64,000 bases of DNA, from the NCBI RefSeq assembly GCF_022201045.2, contig NC_068564.1, positions 1,426,001 through 1,490,000 on the forward strand, read 5' to 3'. Under the pieces are notes generated by a model. It was not told the DNA's origin. It saw only the letters and a program-made list of their open reading frames with translations, and ran no database searches. The first letter of the stretch is position 1. Each line of letters opens with the position of its first letter. Source of the stretch: Citrus sinensis. Its lineage: Eukaryota; Streptophyta; Magnoliopsida; Sapindales; Rutaceae. The translations under genes were made by a program, and so were the position numbers. Positions 11,797 through 28,695 of the stretch are shown here, piece by piece.

Positions 11797-12894
11797 TGAC
11801 GCATTGTTGTTATTTTTTTAATTAAATATGTTTATATTAAGAGTTTTGATATTATATGTGCGCGTACGCATTGTTTTTAATCTTTTATATAGACCAACAC
11901 TCACGCAAATATTCACAATAAATTTAAAAATTAATGTGGATTAAAAAAAAAGAAAAATAAAAGAACTCTTGGGTCCGTAACATATTCATAAAATGGAACA
12001 TGTGTTGGTGGTAGAACCTTACGTGTTATTCATGGATATGCTCGGACATGATAATTCCATTTGTCAAAACAAGCTTCAGTACTAAAAGATAATATATATA
12101 ATTATATAAATTGGAAAATTTGGACAGACGACAAAATGTAAACATCTGGCAATTTTGTTGTTTTTTTAAACCTTGGTCGAAGTCGTCTTCAGCTTGAATT
12201 ATTATTGTCTTGATTTTTTTTCTTTTGCATGTTTAATGAATTTGACTAATTTAATTAAAATTTTTTATTAAATTATTGGGATTATTTTAATCTTTTAATT
12301 AGAAGACTTTGAGTTCGTTTATGACCTATCAATCCCAGTTAAAAGAAGATTATTATGCACATAAATAACATGGAAATTTAATTTGTAGCGTTTTGTCGGT
12401 TTGTGTGAGAGGGCATGACCGACCAATAAATTATTTATTTATTTATTTATTTTCTAATTTGTTAAATGATTGCAGATAGCTATCTCCTGCGAAAACAAAT
12501 AAAAAAATTAAAATACCCTAAGCAATAGAAGAAATGAAAAACTATCAGCTCTCTACCTTAAAATTACTTTATTTTTCAAAATATTATAAAAATTTAAATT
12601 TGTTTAATTTTTTTACCTCATCTTTGTATTTTGTATTAATCGTGTAAAAAAAAATTTATAGAATTATCCTTATAAAATAATGAAATAAAAATAAACATAA
12701 TTACAACATGATTTTTATAATGATAATTGTGTCTTTTTGGTAGACTATTGATATGAGTCATAAATTTAGAGTAAAAACTCTAATAAACTTAAAATTTTAT
12801 AATATTTTTAAAAATAGAATAATTTTAAGGTAAGATGGCCGATAATGTGCGTGAAAAAAGTTTGTAGTTAACAAAAGTAGGATTAAAATTTTTT

Positions 12895-13345
12895 TATGAT
12901 CTGATCATGTTCAGAATAAATAATTTAATTACTGATTGGTAGTTAATAAATAAAAAATGTAAAAAAAAAATAAAAAAAATAAATCTTATCATGATTCTCT
13001 TTTAATTTGATCATGTTCTTAGTAAATAATTCAATTATTGATTAATAGTTAATAAATAAAAAAATATAAAAAATAAATCTTATCCATATATTATTAGTAA
13101 AAGACACGTCATAAATTTTTTTTAAAAACTCAATAAAAATCAGATAAGAAAAGGATGCTAATTTTGTCATGGAGAATTGTGCTGTACAGAGAATGAAGTT
13201 GCTCAAGAAGCTACGTACGGAATAATTAACACCATGATCAAGAGAGAATCCTATTCGTCAAAAGTAATTTTGTCATGGAGAATTGTGATGTACAGAGAAT
13301 GGAGTTGCTCGAGAAGTTACCTTACCGAATAATTAACACTATCAA
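12895..13345. repeat. Two adjacent short tandem duplications
   Basis: The first pair is about 12900-12990 and 13008-13085, sharing TTGATCATGTTC-like and TAGTTAATAAATAAA sequence. The second is about 13160-13226 and 13266-13344, sharing TTTTGTCATGGAGAATTGTG and GGAATAATTAACAC-like ends, with a period near 105 bp. Both are AT-rich or non-coding. They lie just upstream of the ABCC promoter region. Confidence 0.75.
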
Positions 13346-13499
13346 CTTCGATATTGGTTACTTTTAACAAGTTTGAATCAGAATTGAAATAAATTATATT
13401 AATATTTGCTGCGCGTATTTTGTTTTTAGAATTAAAATGAAATGCGTTTGATGCATCAACTCTGAGCACATGAATTTTTCTCTTAAATAGGCTTCACGA

Positions 13500-14635
13500 G
13501 TTAAGAGTACTTTCTGAAACAGAACGAAAAATCCAAAAACGAACACACGTCGACTCAATTACAGACGTGTGCCATGACGACATCAGAAATCAGTTCCATA
13601 ATCGTTTTGCCTTCCTCTTTCTCTCTCCCCCAACACAATTCCGCATTCACATATTTACGTATAAAGGAATCAGCAAGCCATTGCATTGTGATTAACTCCT
13701 CTGTCTCTGCAAACAGAAACAGAGGAACCCTTTTGAGTAGAATTCATCCATTTTCGCAAAAGTTTTATAAAACAAAGATCATTTTCGAGTATCCATTTGA
13801 GTTTTGATTCGAGAAATTAACAGAGGGAGAATTTTTTTTTCGAGTTTCATGCGATTTCCGGTGACTGGTTAGTTTTTACAGTTCGTTGCATAATGAAAAA
13901 GACGAAAATGTTATCTTTCACGTGGTGCAGTTGTTTAATTTGTTTCGAATGCTTCCTCTGTTTTGTTTTTTCATTTAAAATCATTTATAAGCGGATGTTG
14001 CTAAAAATATTTTGATGTATTATTATCGCATTATTAGTTTCGTCCTGGAATTGATTCATGGAGGCTTTTTTTGGGTTCAATTTGTTTGAAAATTTTACAG
14101 GAACATGTTCACGTGAGCTCCCTTCAGAGTTCGCGTAATTACTTGTTCAGAGAAAGGGAAGGGGAAGGGTCTTCGCTTGATCACATTTGAGGTACCATCA
14201 ACTTTTGATTATCTTTTTGTATATGCAATTACTTCAACTTTGCTTCACTTGCAATATATGCCATTAGTGATGCTATGCTCCACGAAAGTTCTTTTGCATT
14301 CCCTTGCTTTGCTTTTGTAATTTCACTTCTCATAACAAGTAAGAAGATTTTGTTCTTTTATCACTCACTTGCATTCATAACTTTGTTTTTTGTGGGGACT
14401 TGGACCAACCGGTATCATCCCAGGAGGTTTTACCAGTTGAGCTAACCAGCATCACTTGCTACTTTTTTGGTTCTCTATTTTTGAATTTAATGCTCAAGGA
14501 AATTTCATGATAATTTGTTTTAGGTGGATGCTTGGAATTTTAATAAATATATAGTATATTTATGTGGGCTTGTAAATGAGTATGGGTTGGTGTGCAATAC
14601 AGGGCTCGAAGAGCAAGTGAAAGTGATAAAGCAAG
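13500..14635 (+). promoter_or_regulatory. Probable promoter and spliced 5' leader of the ABCC gene
   Basis: The region contains pyrimidine tracts, TATA-like stretches (TTTTATAAAAC near 13764) and several ATG-poor leader-like segments. Likely splice borders include a donor near 13859 (CCG then GTGACT), an acceptor near 14100 (TTTACAG), a donor near 14190 (GAG then GTACC) and an acceptor near 14523 (TTTTAG). Part of this region (about 13925-14110) is recognisable again in the truncated relic at 21590-21820. The transcription start was not determined. Confidence 0.45.
14392..14452 (-). repeat. tRNA-derived SINE-like fragment in the ABCC leader intron
   Basis: On the minus strand, a box A-like GGTTAGCTCAACTGG (14434-14448) is followed about 30 bases later by a box B-like TTGGTCCAAGTCCCC (about 14394-14408). 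The order and spacing match a Pol III internal promoter. There is no intact cloverleaf, so this is a tRNA-related SINE relic, not a tRNA gene. Confidence 0.45.
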
Positions 14636-20942
<6,307 letters not shown>

Positions 20943-21399
20943 GGCTACCGATTATTTCTTTTGTACTTCTTTAATCTCTTTGCTGTTAATTTTCTATTGC
21001 TTTAACAGCAAAGAGAAATTAAAAGTGTAAGTAGATGTATAGTATCCCTTTAGCATAGCCCGGCTAGTGAGAACAAAAAAGGAAGAGGAATGTTTTTCCC
21101 TTCATTAGGTTTAGTTTGCTGAATTGTGTGCACCCAGGCTTCCTTGTTAATTTACAGAAGCCAATGTGTTCTGTAATTGTGCCAATTTTTCATAAAAACA
21201 ATTTCCACAACTTTTGTCCTCTCATTTATAATGTTAATAGCTTGATGCTTAGAATTTAACGCAATCACTTCCCGCTTACAGAAGGAAGAATCAAGTTATA
21301 TATATATATATATAAAAGATCAAGTTAAGTAAGTTGGTTTGCCTTTATTTTATGTTGTTAAACGTTACATATAAATCATCACCAAAATCATTGTCTTTA

Positions 21400-21906
21400 T
21401 TCAACTTCTCTTTCTCTGCACATGAAGAGACAGAGAGAAAGAGAACTCTCTCTCACACTTAAGAGAGTCAGAGACACATGACAGGCGTTTAGTGGACGAA
21501 GATTTTGGGTTTCGTGTGGATCCTGTTTGCTTATTTATTCGTTTCCATTTTTCTGTTCGAAAAAAGAAAATGATTTATATTATGGTGCAGCATCAAACTG
21601 TTTAGAATGCTTACTCAGTTTTGTTTCTTTAGAATAATGTATATGAGGATCTTGCAGCAATAACTTAAAGCAGAAGTTTCTTTCTGGGTTTGAAAAAATA
21701 AAATAACCCGATGTGTTCCCTCCCACTGCACCTCTCTTTCTGTTCAGAGTTTTGTTAATGGAGGCTGGGTTTTTGGAAAAAATATTCCCCAAACTTCTAC
21801 AGAAATATTTTCACTCGAAGAGCTAGCTTGAGCAAGGTTCACTGTTTGCTCAGCTAGCGAAGGAATATTGGTCTCATCTGCACCTGCAGAATCACATTGA
21901 AGCTGA
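21400..21906 (+). pseudogene. Truncated ABCC gene relic: leader joined to last exon
   Basis: Bases 21833-21906 resemble the final ABCC exon (20876-20949): GGTTCACT, then GCTCAGCTAGCGAAGGAATA, then TGCAGAATCACATTGA including the stop. Just upstream, 21590-21820 resembles the 5' leader and intron of the same gene (about 13925-14110), sharing GAATGCTT-CTC-GTTTTGTTT and a TTAATGGAGGCT-like string. The 21400-21590 part is pyrimidine-rich and leader-like. The body of the gene, from first to penultimate exon, is missing. It cannot encode a transporter. The last-exon match is strong and the leader match moderate. Confidence 0.65.
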
Positions 21907-22400
21907 TAAACACTTTCCAAAGAAGATTGAAAAGCGAAAGTATAAGAGCAAGTGACAGAGCAAAAGAATTTAACAAGTTCTTTTGGTTTTTGTCGCCTTG
22001 TCTTCGCATTCCCATGACTAGAATCGCATTAAAGCCTTTCCTAGGATAGAGTTTATATATTATACTTGACTAGCATCGGTAAATTTTCAAATAAAATTTC
22101 ATAAATAACAAAAAAAAAAATTAAAAATCCTTTTTATCAGATTTTCTTATTAAACATGGTATTTAAAATGTTTTAACAATAATAAAATCCTATATGAAAA
22201 AGAAATTAAAAAACAAATAAAACAACACTACACTGTACACTCCCCCATCAAACTTATAAAACGAGAATGGATAATGCTTACTGAGTCTGAGTTTTAGCTG
22301 ACTTTATTAGTCAATTCAATTGTAAAATCTCTGGCAAATTCCCATTTCTTCTTCCATGTAACAGAAACAATCAAAAACCCTAAAAGTTGAAAGAATAAAA
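21907..22400. other. Intergenic DNA and probable promoter of the DUF3143-like gene
   Basis: AT-rich, with homopolymer runs (22110-22120). A leader-like stretch is seen from about 22300 to the ATG at 22401. I see no other gene or element. Confidence 0.4.
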
Positions 22401-24047
22401 ATGTTAGCAATTTCAGTTTCTAAATTTACAAATCCAGATATTATCTTATCTTCAACACCCGCCAACACGCCAAAGTTCTCTCTTTTTTCCCCTGCATGCC
22501 CTCCCATTTTCTCAAAGTTCCCATCTTGTCCTCACCCCATCACTCACTCTCACAAAAAAACCCTAACTTTGGCTTTCTCTCAGTCATTTGAAGCTGAAGA
22601 AGAGCTGCCCTCTACTGAAGATGAGTGGCTCGAGAAACTCCCTGAAAAAAACAAGCCTTTGTACTCTCATAGCTTGCCTTGTATTGAGGCTTGGTTGAGG
22701 AGTTTAGGGTTTCATCAGTGCAGTGATGACAGAGCTGTTTGGTTAGTTGAAAAACATGATTGGCATGCTCAGCTGTCGCTTGATATGACTGATCTTTATA
22801 TAAGGTAATTTTTTTTCTGGTTATCTGTTGTGTTTTCGTTTCTGGGATTTTTTTTTTTATTTTGCTGATTGATGTTGAATTATGCATGTGTTTTTATTTC
22901 TACTTTGAATAAAGACATTATTTTTCGAGGTTTAGGGAATTGGTTTAGTTTGCTGATTTTGTTGTAGCTGGGTTTTTTGCTCGCGTGTATTGGTGCGATA
23001 GTTAAAATCTTACATTTGGAAATTATCATCAAATTGATAAATGATATGTTGAGAACAGCTAAGACAATTATTGAAAGCTTCGAAATCAAAAAGCTGGCAA
23101 CTAGAATAAATGAAACGGTACCCGGGTAGTGGCTGATTCCGTTGCTTTGAATTGCTAATTGTGTAAAGGGGCCTAATGGAAGTGGATATTGTCTGGAGAA
23201 TTGATGTTGAATGGGTAAAGTTCATGTGGATGCTCGTTAAGTAGTTGAGAAAATTTTCTGGAGATTCATGATTGGGCCACTGTTCATAGAGGGATCTTAA
23301 TTTTGATAAGGTTGTTGAAATGAATGAGTTATGACTGAAGGTGGTATTGAATGAGGGCATCAGACAATGAAAGTTTGGTGGTATTCGACAAGTACTATTG
23401 GTTTCTCGCTTCCTCGAACTATAGTGCAAAGATACAGCCTACTGCTGATTAACAATTTATCGAACTCTTAGATTTTAGATTGCTTGAAGATAAGAGCATG
23501 CAAACTTTCACAAGTTGTGCTCTGTTTCTTAGATAGGTTGATTTCTCAATTCAAAATCTGCCTCAACCCTAATTTCTTATCTTTCTCAGTAGCCTTTTCT
23601 CTTTAAGTTTTGCCCCTTTTAAAGGGTCTCTGACTCTCTGTTACCGGTCTGTAGTCTATTGTACTTAAGCTGATCACTGCATATGTTTGACAAAGATGGT
23701 ATTGGTTAGGCAGTCCATATCACGATTCACCCGTAAACGAAGAAATTCAAACCTGATAGGATCCAGTTAATAGTGTTCAAGCTGGCTAAGAGCTAGAGAT
23801 ATATTTAATCCAGAATGTTAGTTTTTCCACAGCTCGTTTACTACATAGGACAAAGATATTGTACCATTGTTCTTCTTACAATTTCTATTGGCAGTAATGA
23901 ATGAACGCATTATGCTAAGAATACTGTATCTTGTGATGCAGGTACTTGAAGAATGGACCTGGGAATCTGGAAAAAGATATTGAGAGGAGATTCAGCTATG
24001 CATTGAGTAGAGAAGATATTGAAAACGCCATTCTTGGAGGACCATAA
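22401..24047 (+). CDS. DUF3143-like protein, probably chloroplast-targeted
   Basis: Two exons, 22401-22804 and 23942-24047, encode 169 residues, with an AGG arginine codon split by the 1.1-kb intron. The first 60 or so residues are rich in Ser, Thr and Pro with few acids, as in a chloroplast transit peptide. The conserved part follows: LPCIEAWLRSLGF (about 92-104), WLVEKHDWHAQLSLDMTDLYIRYLKNGPGNLEKDI, and a C-terminal ALSREDIENAILGGP. That core resembles the DUF3143 family shared by cyanobacteria and plants, whose function I do not know. The ATG sits directly before the transit-like region. A long frame on the opposite strand of the intron shows no family and is not called. Confidence 0.8.
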
Positions 24048-24803
24048 TTAATAACTCTATGCTTCAGCCTTCTTGTAGTCTATTTAACTACGATTCTGAG
24101 TATAACATACTCCTTAGGGCTGCATATGCAATGCATACTGTTTATTCTACATGTTGATTACTTTATCCTCTTCCTGAACCAGAAAGAAATTTGATCAATC
24201 ATTTGTTGCATAATATCTATTTAAATTATTAATGTTTCCCATGTATCTCTATTCTTTTGCAGTTTATCTTAATTTTATAATTTCAGTGACTAATTAAATT
24301 TCTCTACCTCCCCTATCTTACATTATTATAAAAAGTTCATTAGTAAATCTAAGTTCTGCTTAAATACACAATACCCCCACAAGTTAATATTTGGTTTGAG
24401 CTCTCTTGAAGCTTTTTAAATTCTTTGTGCCATTTGTTAGTAACTGTATACAGTTGAGATTAATTTTCCTTCATATTGTTTAATAATCACCCAATACCCA
24501 TAAAAAATTTCAATTTTGCGGAACAAAGACATAAACACGCTGTCGTTTTGAGAAGGTGTGTTGGATTGTAGTCTCCAAAATGTTCAGATTCACGTTATGC
24601 CGCCCATTTCCTTTCCCGCCAAAAGGCCGGCGCGCATAGTCTCTCTCTCTCTCTCTCTCTCTCCCTCCCCATCAACATCTTAGCTCCAGAACGTCGTCGT
24701 TTTTGCATGCAGCGTCTCCACCTCTGCTGGCGGCCAAGTGCAACCACCACGTTTCTTCGTCAAACTCGGATCTAAACAGAAACCCACTTCAAAACTTCTC
24801 CCA
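24048..24803. other. Intergenic DNA and promoter of the Treslin-like gene
   Basis: AT-rich 3' flank of the DUF3143-like gene up to about 24500, then more GC-rich promoter-like DNA with an E2F-type site and a CT repeat (24641-24662) in the probable leader. No gene is seen. Confidence 0.5.
24612..24624. promoter_or_regulatory. E2F-type site upstream of the Treslin-like gene
   Basis: TTTCCCGCCAAAA fits the plant E2F consensus TTT(C/G)(C/G)CGC in TTTCCCGC, with a related TTTTGGCGG on the other strand. It lies 180-190 bases before the chosen ATG at 24804, a typical promoter-proximal position for S-phase genes. Confidence 0.55.
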
Positions 24804-27800
24804 ATGGCGGCGGACTACACCAAAACGCAGCGTATAGTCCTCTTAATCGACTTGAATCCTCTCCTTCATCTCCAAGACCAAGAGCCATACATCATTACTC
24901 TTTTAGCCGCAGTGAAAACCCTAATCTCATTCCCGCCTCTCCGTTCCTCTCTTTTCTCTTTCAAACCCTTCTTCTCCTCCCTCTCCCCCCTTCTTTCCTC
25001 GTCAAAGCTCTCCTTCCCTTCCCTCTCTCTATCCTTTGACCGTCCCGATTCCACCTTCCAATCTCTCCAATCTCTACTCTTCAACCCAGCTCTAAAACAC
25101 AATTTTTCCAAAGCGTCGTCGTTTCTGCCGCGGGGGTTAAATGTTGCCGCGTCCATGCGTCAGCTCGTTCACGACTACGCGTGGGACCCCGTGATTTGTT
25201 GTGATTCGGTTAATGACGGTAAGATTCTCGATGGGCCTGCTTGTATAAAGTCGAGTTTAGTGGTTTTGTTTTCTCCAATTGTCGAGTCTATAAAGTTTTT
25301 GAGTGAATTCTTGGATGTTGATGTGAGTGATGAGTGTTTGACCAATGTGGGATTGTTTAAGAGTAAGTTCAGCGCGTTGTTTGAGAGTGTAAACGATGCG
25401 TATTGTAGTAAGGACATTCATTTTAGTTGGGTTAACGTTAAGTGTGATCTAGGATTGGAATTAGAGTCTAGTAGTGATGCTAGTGCCAATGACTTTGGAG
25501 AGAAAATTGGGTTTTTTGAGTGTGGGATTAGGGATATGGGTTGGGGGCTTTGCTCTAGTGATTCACTTGTTTTGGGTTCTTCTCTTGTTCATTTTGGGTT
25601 GATTTATCCGATAATCGGGGTTTCTTCATGCTTGCTTGATAGTAATAACGATTATTGTGAAGCGACATTGAGTCTTGAGATATTAGATGTTAGTGGGAAG
25701 CCTTTAGAATGCAAGTGTTGCGAACTTAAGTTGTTCAATATAGGGAAGAATAGATTTTGGGGACTATTTGGCGATGGAATCATTAAACTTTGTGTTACAG
25801 CAGTGTATAGATATGAGGAAGCTGTAAAATTTGAGGGGATGTTAATGGATCCCATTCTTGTTCGCGAGTGTTTGGGAGAGTCTATGAAAGATGAAAAGGA
25901 GAATTATAGTGACTTCTTTGTATTTAGAGTTCTTGAGATTCTGGCTGAGGAAATGGGCGAGTCTGTCAGGAGGAGGGGATCACCCATTTGGCAAATTCTG
26001 CTGAGTTTTCTTCACAGGAAAGGTTACTGGGCTTTGGTATCTTTCTTAGATAGCAATGGTGATACGCATATGGGAATCCTCTACCCTGTCACAATTTTTT
26101 TGGCTTTCTTATCTGTTATAGATGATGAGTCCTATACTTGTAGAAATGAATTTGGTGGAGATAACTTGTCTCCATTTGTGAAGAAAATGGACAGTGACAT
26201 TTGCAAATCCAATACATCTGCTGCAGTTGGGGAAGTTAAAAGAAAAAAGAATAAAAAGGATATACATTTGTTCCAGGATCTCACATGGAATGATTTCTGT
26301 AAGGCAGCTTCTGAAAGCACTGTGATAAAATTAGAAGAAGTCTACTTTGCCAGGGAATGCAATAGCTCAAAGAAGTTGAAATTTGTCAAGTGTTGGATGA
26401 AACAGATTGAGAAATCTAGCTGTTGCAGCTTGATGATAGAGGAGAGATCCAAGCGACAGGAGGATATCCCAAGAGAAACAGAAAATAGACTTGCTGAGAT
26501 GTCTCAAGAAAGTGAACAGCCAATCCTTTCATCTGCTTCGGTGGGAGATGAATCTTGGACTGGTGTGTCTAGAATACAGGATAATGCTGCCCTTGATGCT
26601 AGTTCAGAAACTTCTGAAAGTTTCTTCAGCAGTCTTTCCAACAAAATACAACAAGGACTTGAAACTGAAGGAGTGAACTTGGGGACTTTGGCAGAGCGCC
26701 TTGTGAATTCATCTATCTATTGGCTGTATCAAAAGCATAAAACGGAAGGCACTACAGAGAGTCAACCTCCAGGGGTAGAAGCTGATGATGCTTGTGGCGG
26801 CATGGTTGCCGTTGAACTAACAAAGCTTTTACTTAGGGAGCCGAAGGACTTGATCGCAGAGCACAAAAACAATAATCCACCCATTGTGAAGTCTAATCCA
26901 TTGCCTACTGGATTTTCATCAGAAAATATAGTTAAAGAGTATCCTGTTTATAGATATTTGGATATTAATGCGTTGGTTATATTATTTATCTGTATATATG
27001 TTACTTTGGTCTTTTATTGTTGTTATAAGGAATAGCAATTTTGGCCGTGTCTTTGGCAACACTTATCCTTAATGGTGACAAGATATGAATTGCAAATTTT
27101 GTTTCGCATGGAGATTTTACAGTCAGAGGCTGGAGCAAGTTTTCAGGAGCCTATGAAGCAGAAATTCGTAAAGCAAATTAGCTTGCTTCTAGAGGCCATT
27201 CAGTGCCATCTGGAGGGTGGCTTCTTTGGTGATTGGAGCATTGATAATTATGTGCGAAAGATAATAAAAAGCAGGTATGTGAACTTACACGAGATCTAAA
27301 AGAATATTTTCTTCTGGAACTATTATGCTTGCACTTTGAAAAAATGGTTTCATAGGTTGCAATCAATAGAACCTGATTCATAACTACTAAGCTATTGGTT
27401 TGCACCCTTTAGGTGGGTTGTTTGTGTCTTCAGCTTCTTATATGAACTACATTGACCACTACTTTAATAACCAAAACCATCCTAGAATTGCATGGAGCCT
27501 AAACATTGTTCACATTGGATATGAAGTAGAACTACTTTCGAAATGACTATCAGGGAGATTCCTTTTATTTTTTTCATGTTAATATGCAAGTGTCCATTTA
27601 TTGCCGAGACAAGGAAGACTAAGAAAATACACTAATGTTTGAATGGGCATTATTTCAGGTATAGTGACACTCTTGAAGATGTGGTTCGTAGAATCTATAC
27701 CAAAATGGACTTGTTACTGTTTGGAGATGAAGATGAAACTTCTAATCACTTATTCAATAGTGAGGATAGTAATCAATCCTGGATAGATAAGAAACAGAGA

Positions 27801-28214
27801 GACGAGATGGGTGAAAATAGTAGAATAAATGAATCGGTCTCAATAGAAGAAGAGTCGCACTGGCTGCTGGAAAGTGATAAAGAGTGCCCTCAAGGGATTA
27901 AAAACGAGGAGCAGGCTCGCAAAGTAATGGAAGCACAGGAGAGGAGAGAAAGGGCTCGAAGATTTGCATCTTTCACAAGTTGGGTGCCAGATTTACAGAG
28001 AGTTTGGGCTCCAAAGCAGCCGAAAGCATTCAAACCAATTTCAAATTGGAAGCTGTCTAGAAAGGAGCGTAAGAGGGCAACCTATGACAAAGTATGTGAA
28101 ACGCCAATGACAGGAAATAAACGCTCTTATAGTACTGATGATGAAACCTTTCAAGACTCTGGGACTCACTTGTCTGGTTCTGTTTCTAAGGCTTTGTTTC
28201 AAGATGACCAGTAG
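24804..28214 (+). CDS. Conserved plant protein, possibly Treslin/TICRR-like
   Basis: Three exons: 24804 to about 26970, about 27083-27274, and 27659-28214. The third joins by a split AGG codon (AG then G). The start is the ATG at 24804 (MAADYTKTQ), because the frame upstream has no ATG. The N-terminus has a von Willebrand A-like strand (RIVLLIDLNPLLHL), then a long Ser/Leu-rich stretch. The middle has a basic KRKKNKKD cluster (about 493). The C-terminal half is helical, with IYTKMDLLLFGDEDE and basic segments near the end (KAFKPISNWKLSRKERKRA). I recall plant relatives annotated with a Treslin N-terminal domain, meaning an origin-firing factor in the nucleus, and the E2F-type site fits. The first intron is not resolved: no phase-matched GT donor fits the plain acceptor at 27082. 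An alternative pairs a donor after 26973 with an acceptor before 27036. Confidence 0.7.
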
Positions 28215-28695
28215 TGCAGCTTTGCCCTTATGAGTGGCATTCATGCAGGAAAACCATTCATGAAAAGAATAAAGACTGAATAAGATGAACTAACTGCTGT
28301 TCATGCGTAACTGTACATTGCAAGCTCAAGTGAAGTCTTAACCAGATTGGGTTTAACACAAATCATTAGAGTTGACGCTTTTTCCTTTCCGACTCTAGCT
28401 TTTCTTTAAATTGTTTGTATAATGGCTTGAACATGAATCCATTGTATCACTGAAGTTTTATCTTCTGCTCAATTCAATTCCATGTGTTTTAGAGTTTTCG
28501 TTATAATCATATACGAAGAGAGAATCGTAATATTCGTTACTGCAGTTTTTTTTGTCTTCTAAGTATCTTTTTCATTATTTGACTTTTTAGTCTTCTAAAT
28601 ATCTTTTTCATTATTTGACGTGTCGCTTGGTACAGGCCTCATTCCTCCCAACTCAGCATATCTTTTTCATTAGTGTTGAATTATACTTTTGATTC
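28215..28695. repeat. Intergenic spacer with a 30-bp direct repeat
   Basis: GTCTTCTAAGTATCTTTTTC and the following 10 bases (28554-28583) recur at 28590-28619 with one change, and a shorter third copy (ATATCTTTTTCATTA) starts near 28658. Otherwise this is the 3' flank of one gene and the short promoter of the PPR gene. Confidence 0.75.

Larger units (their letters stand above)
10019..12875. repeat. Right copy of the tandem duplication
   Basis: This is the partner of 5433-9705, with the same block order. It lacks the palindrome segment and the 7735-8495 MITE, but has its own insertion at 11023-11796. The two copies therefore serve as each other's empty sites. No functional gene is visible. 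Confidence 0.8.

Noticed and set aside
23010-23429. 139-codon minus-strand frame in the DUF3143-like intron
   Set aside because: The longest frame without a home, but composition is random-like, no motif is seen, and it sits entirely in an intron with no promoter features.
24738-24803. 22-residue extension of the Treslin-like protein
   Set aside because: It would begin with GTG. The ATG at 24804 gives the conserved-looking MAADYTKTQ start.
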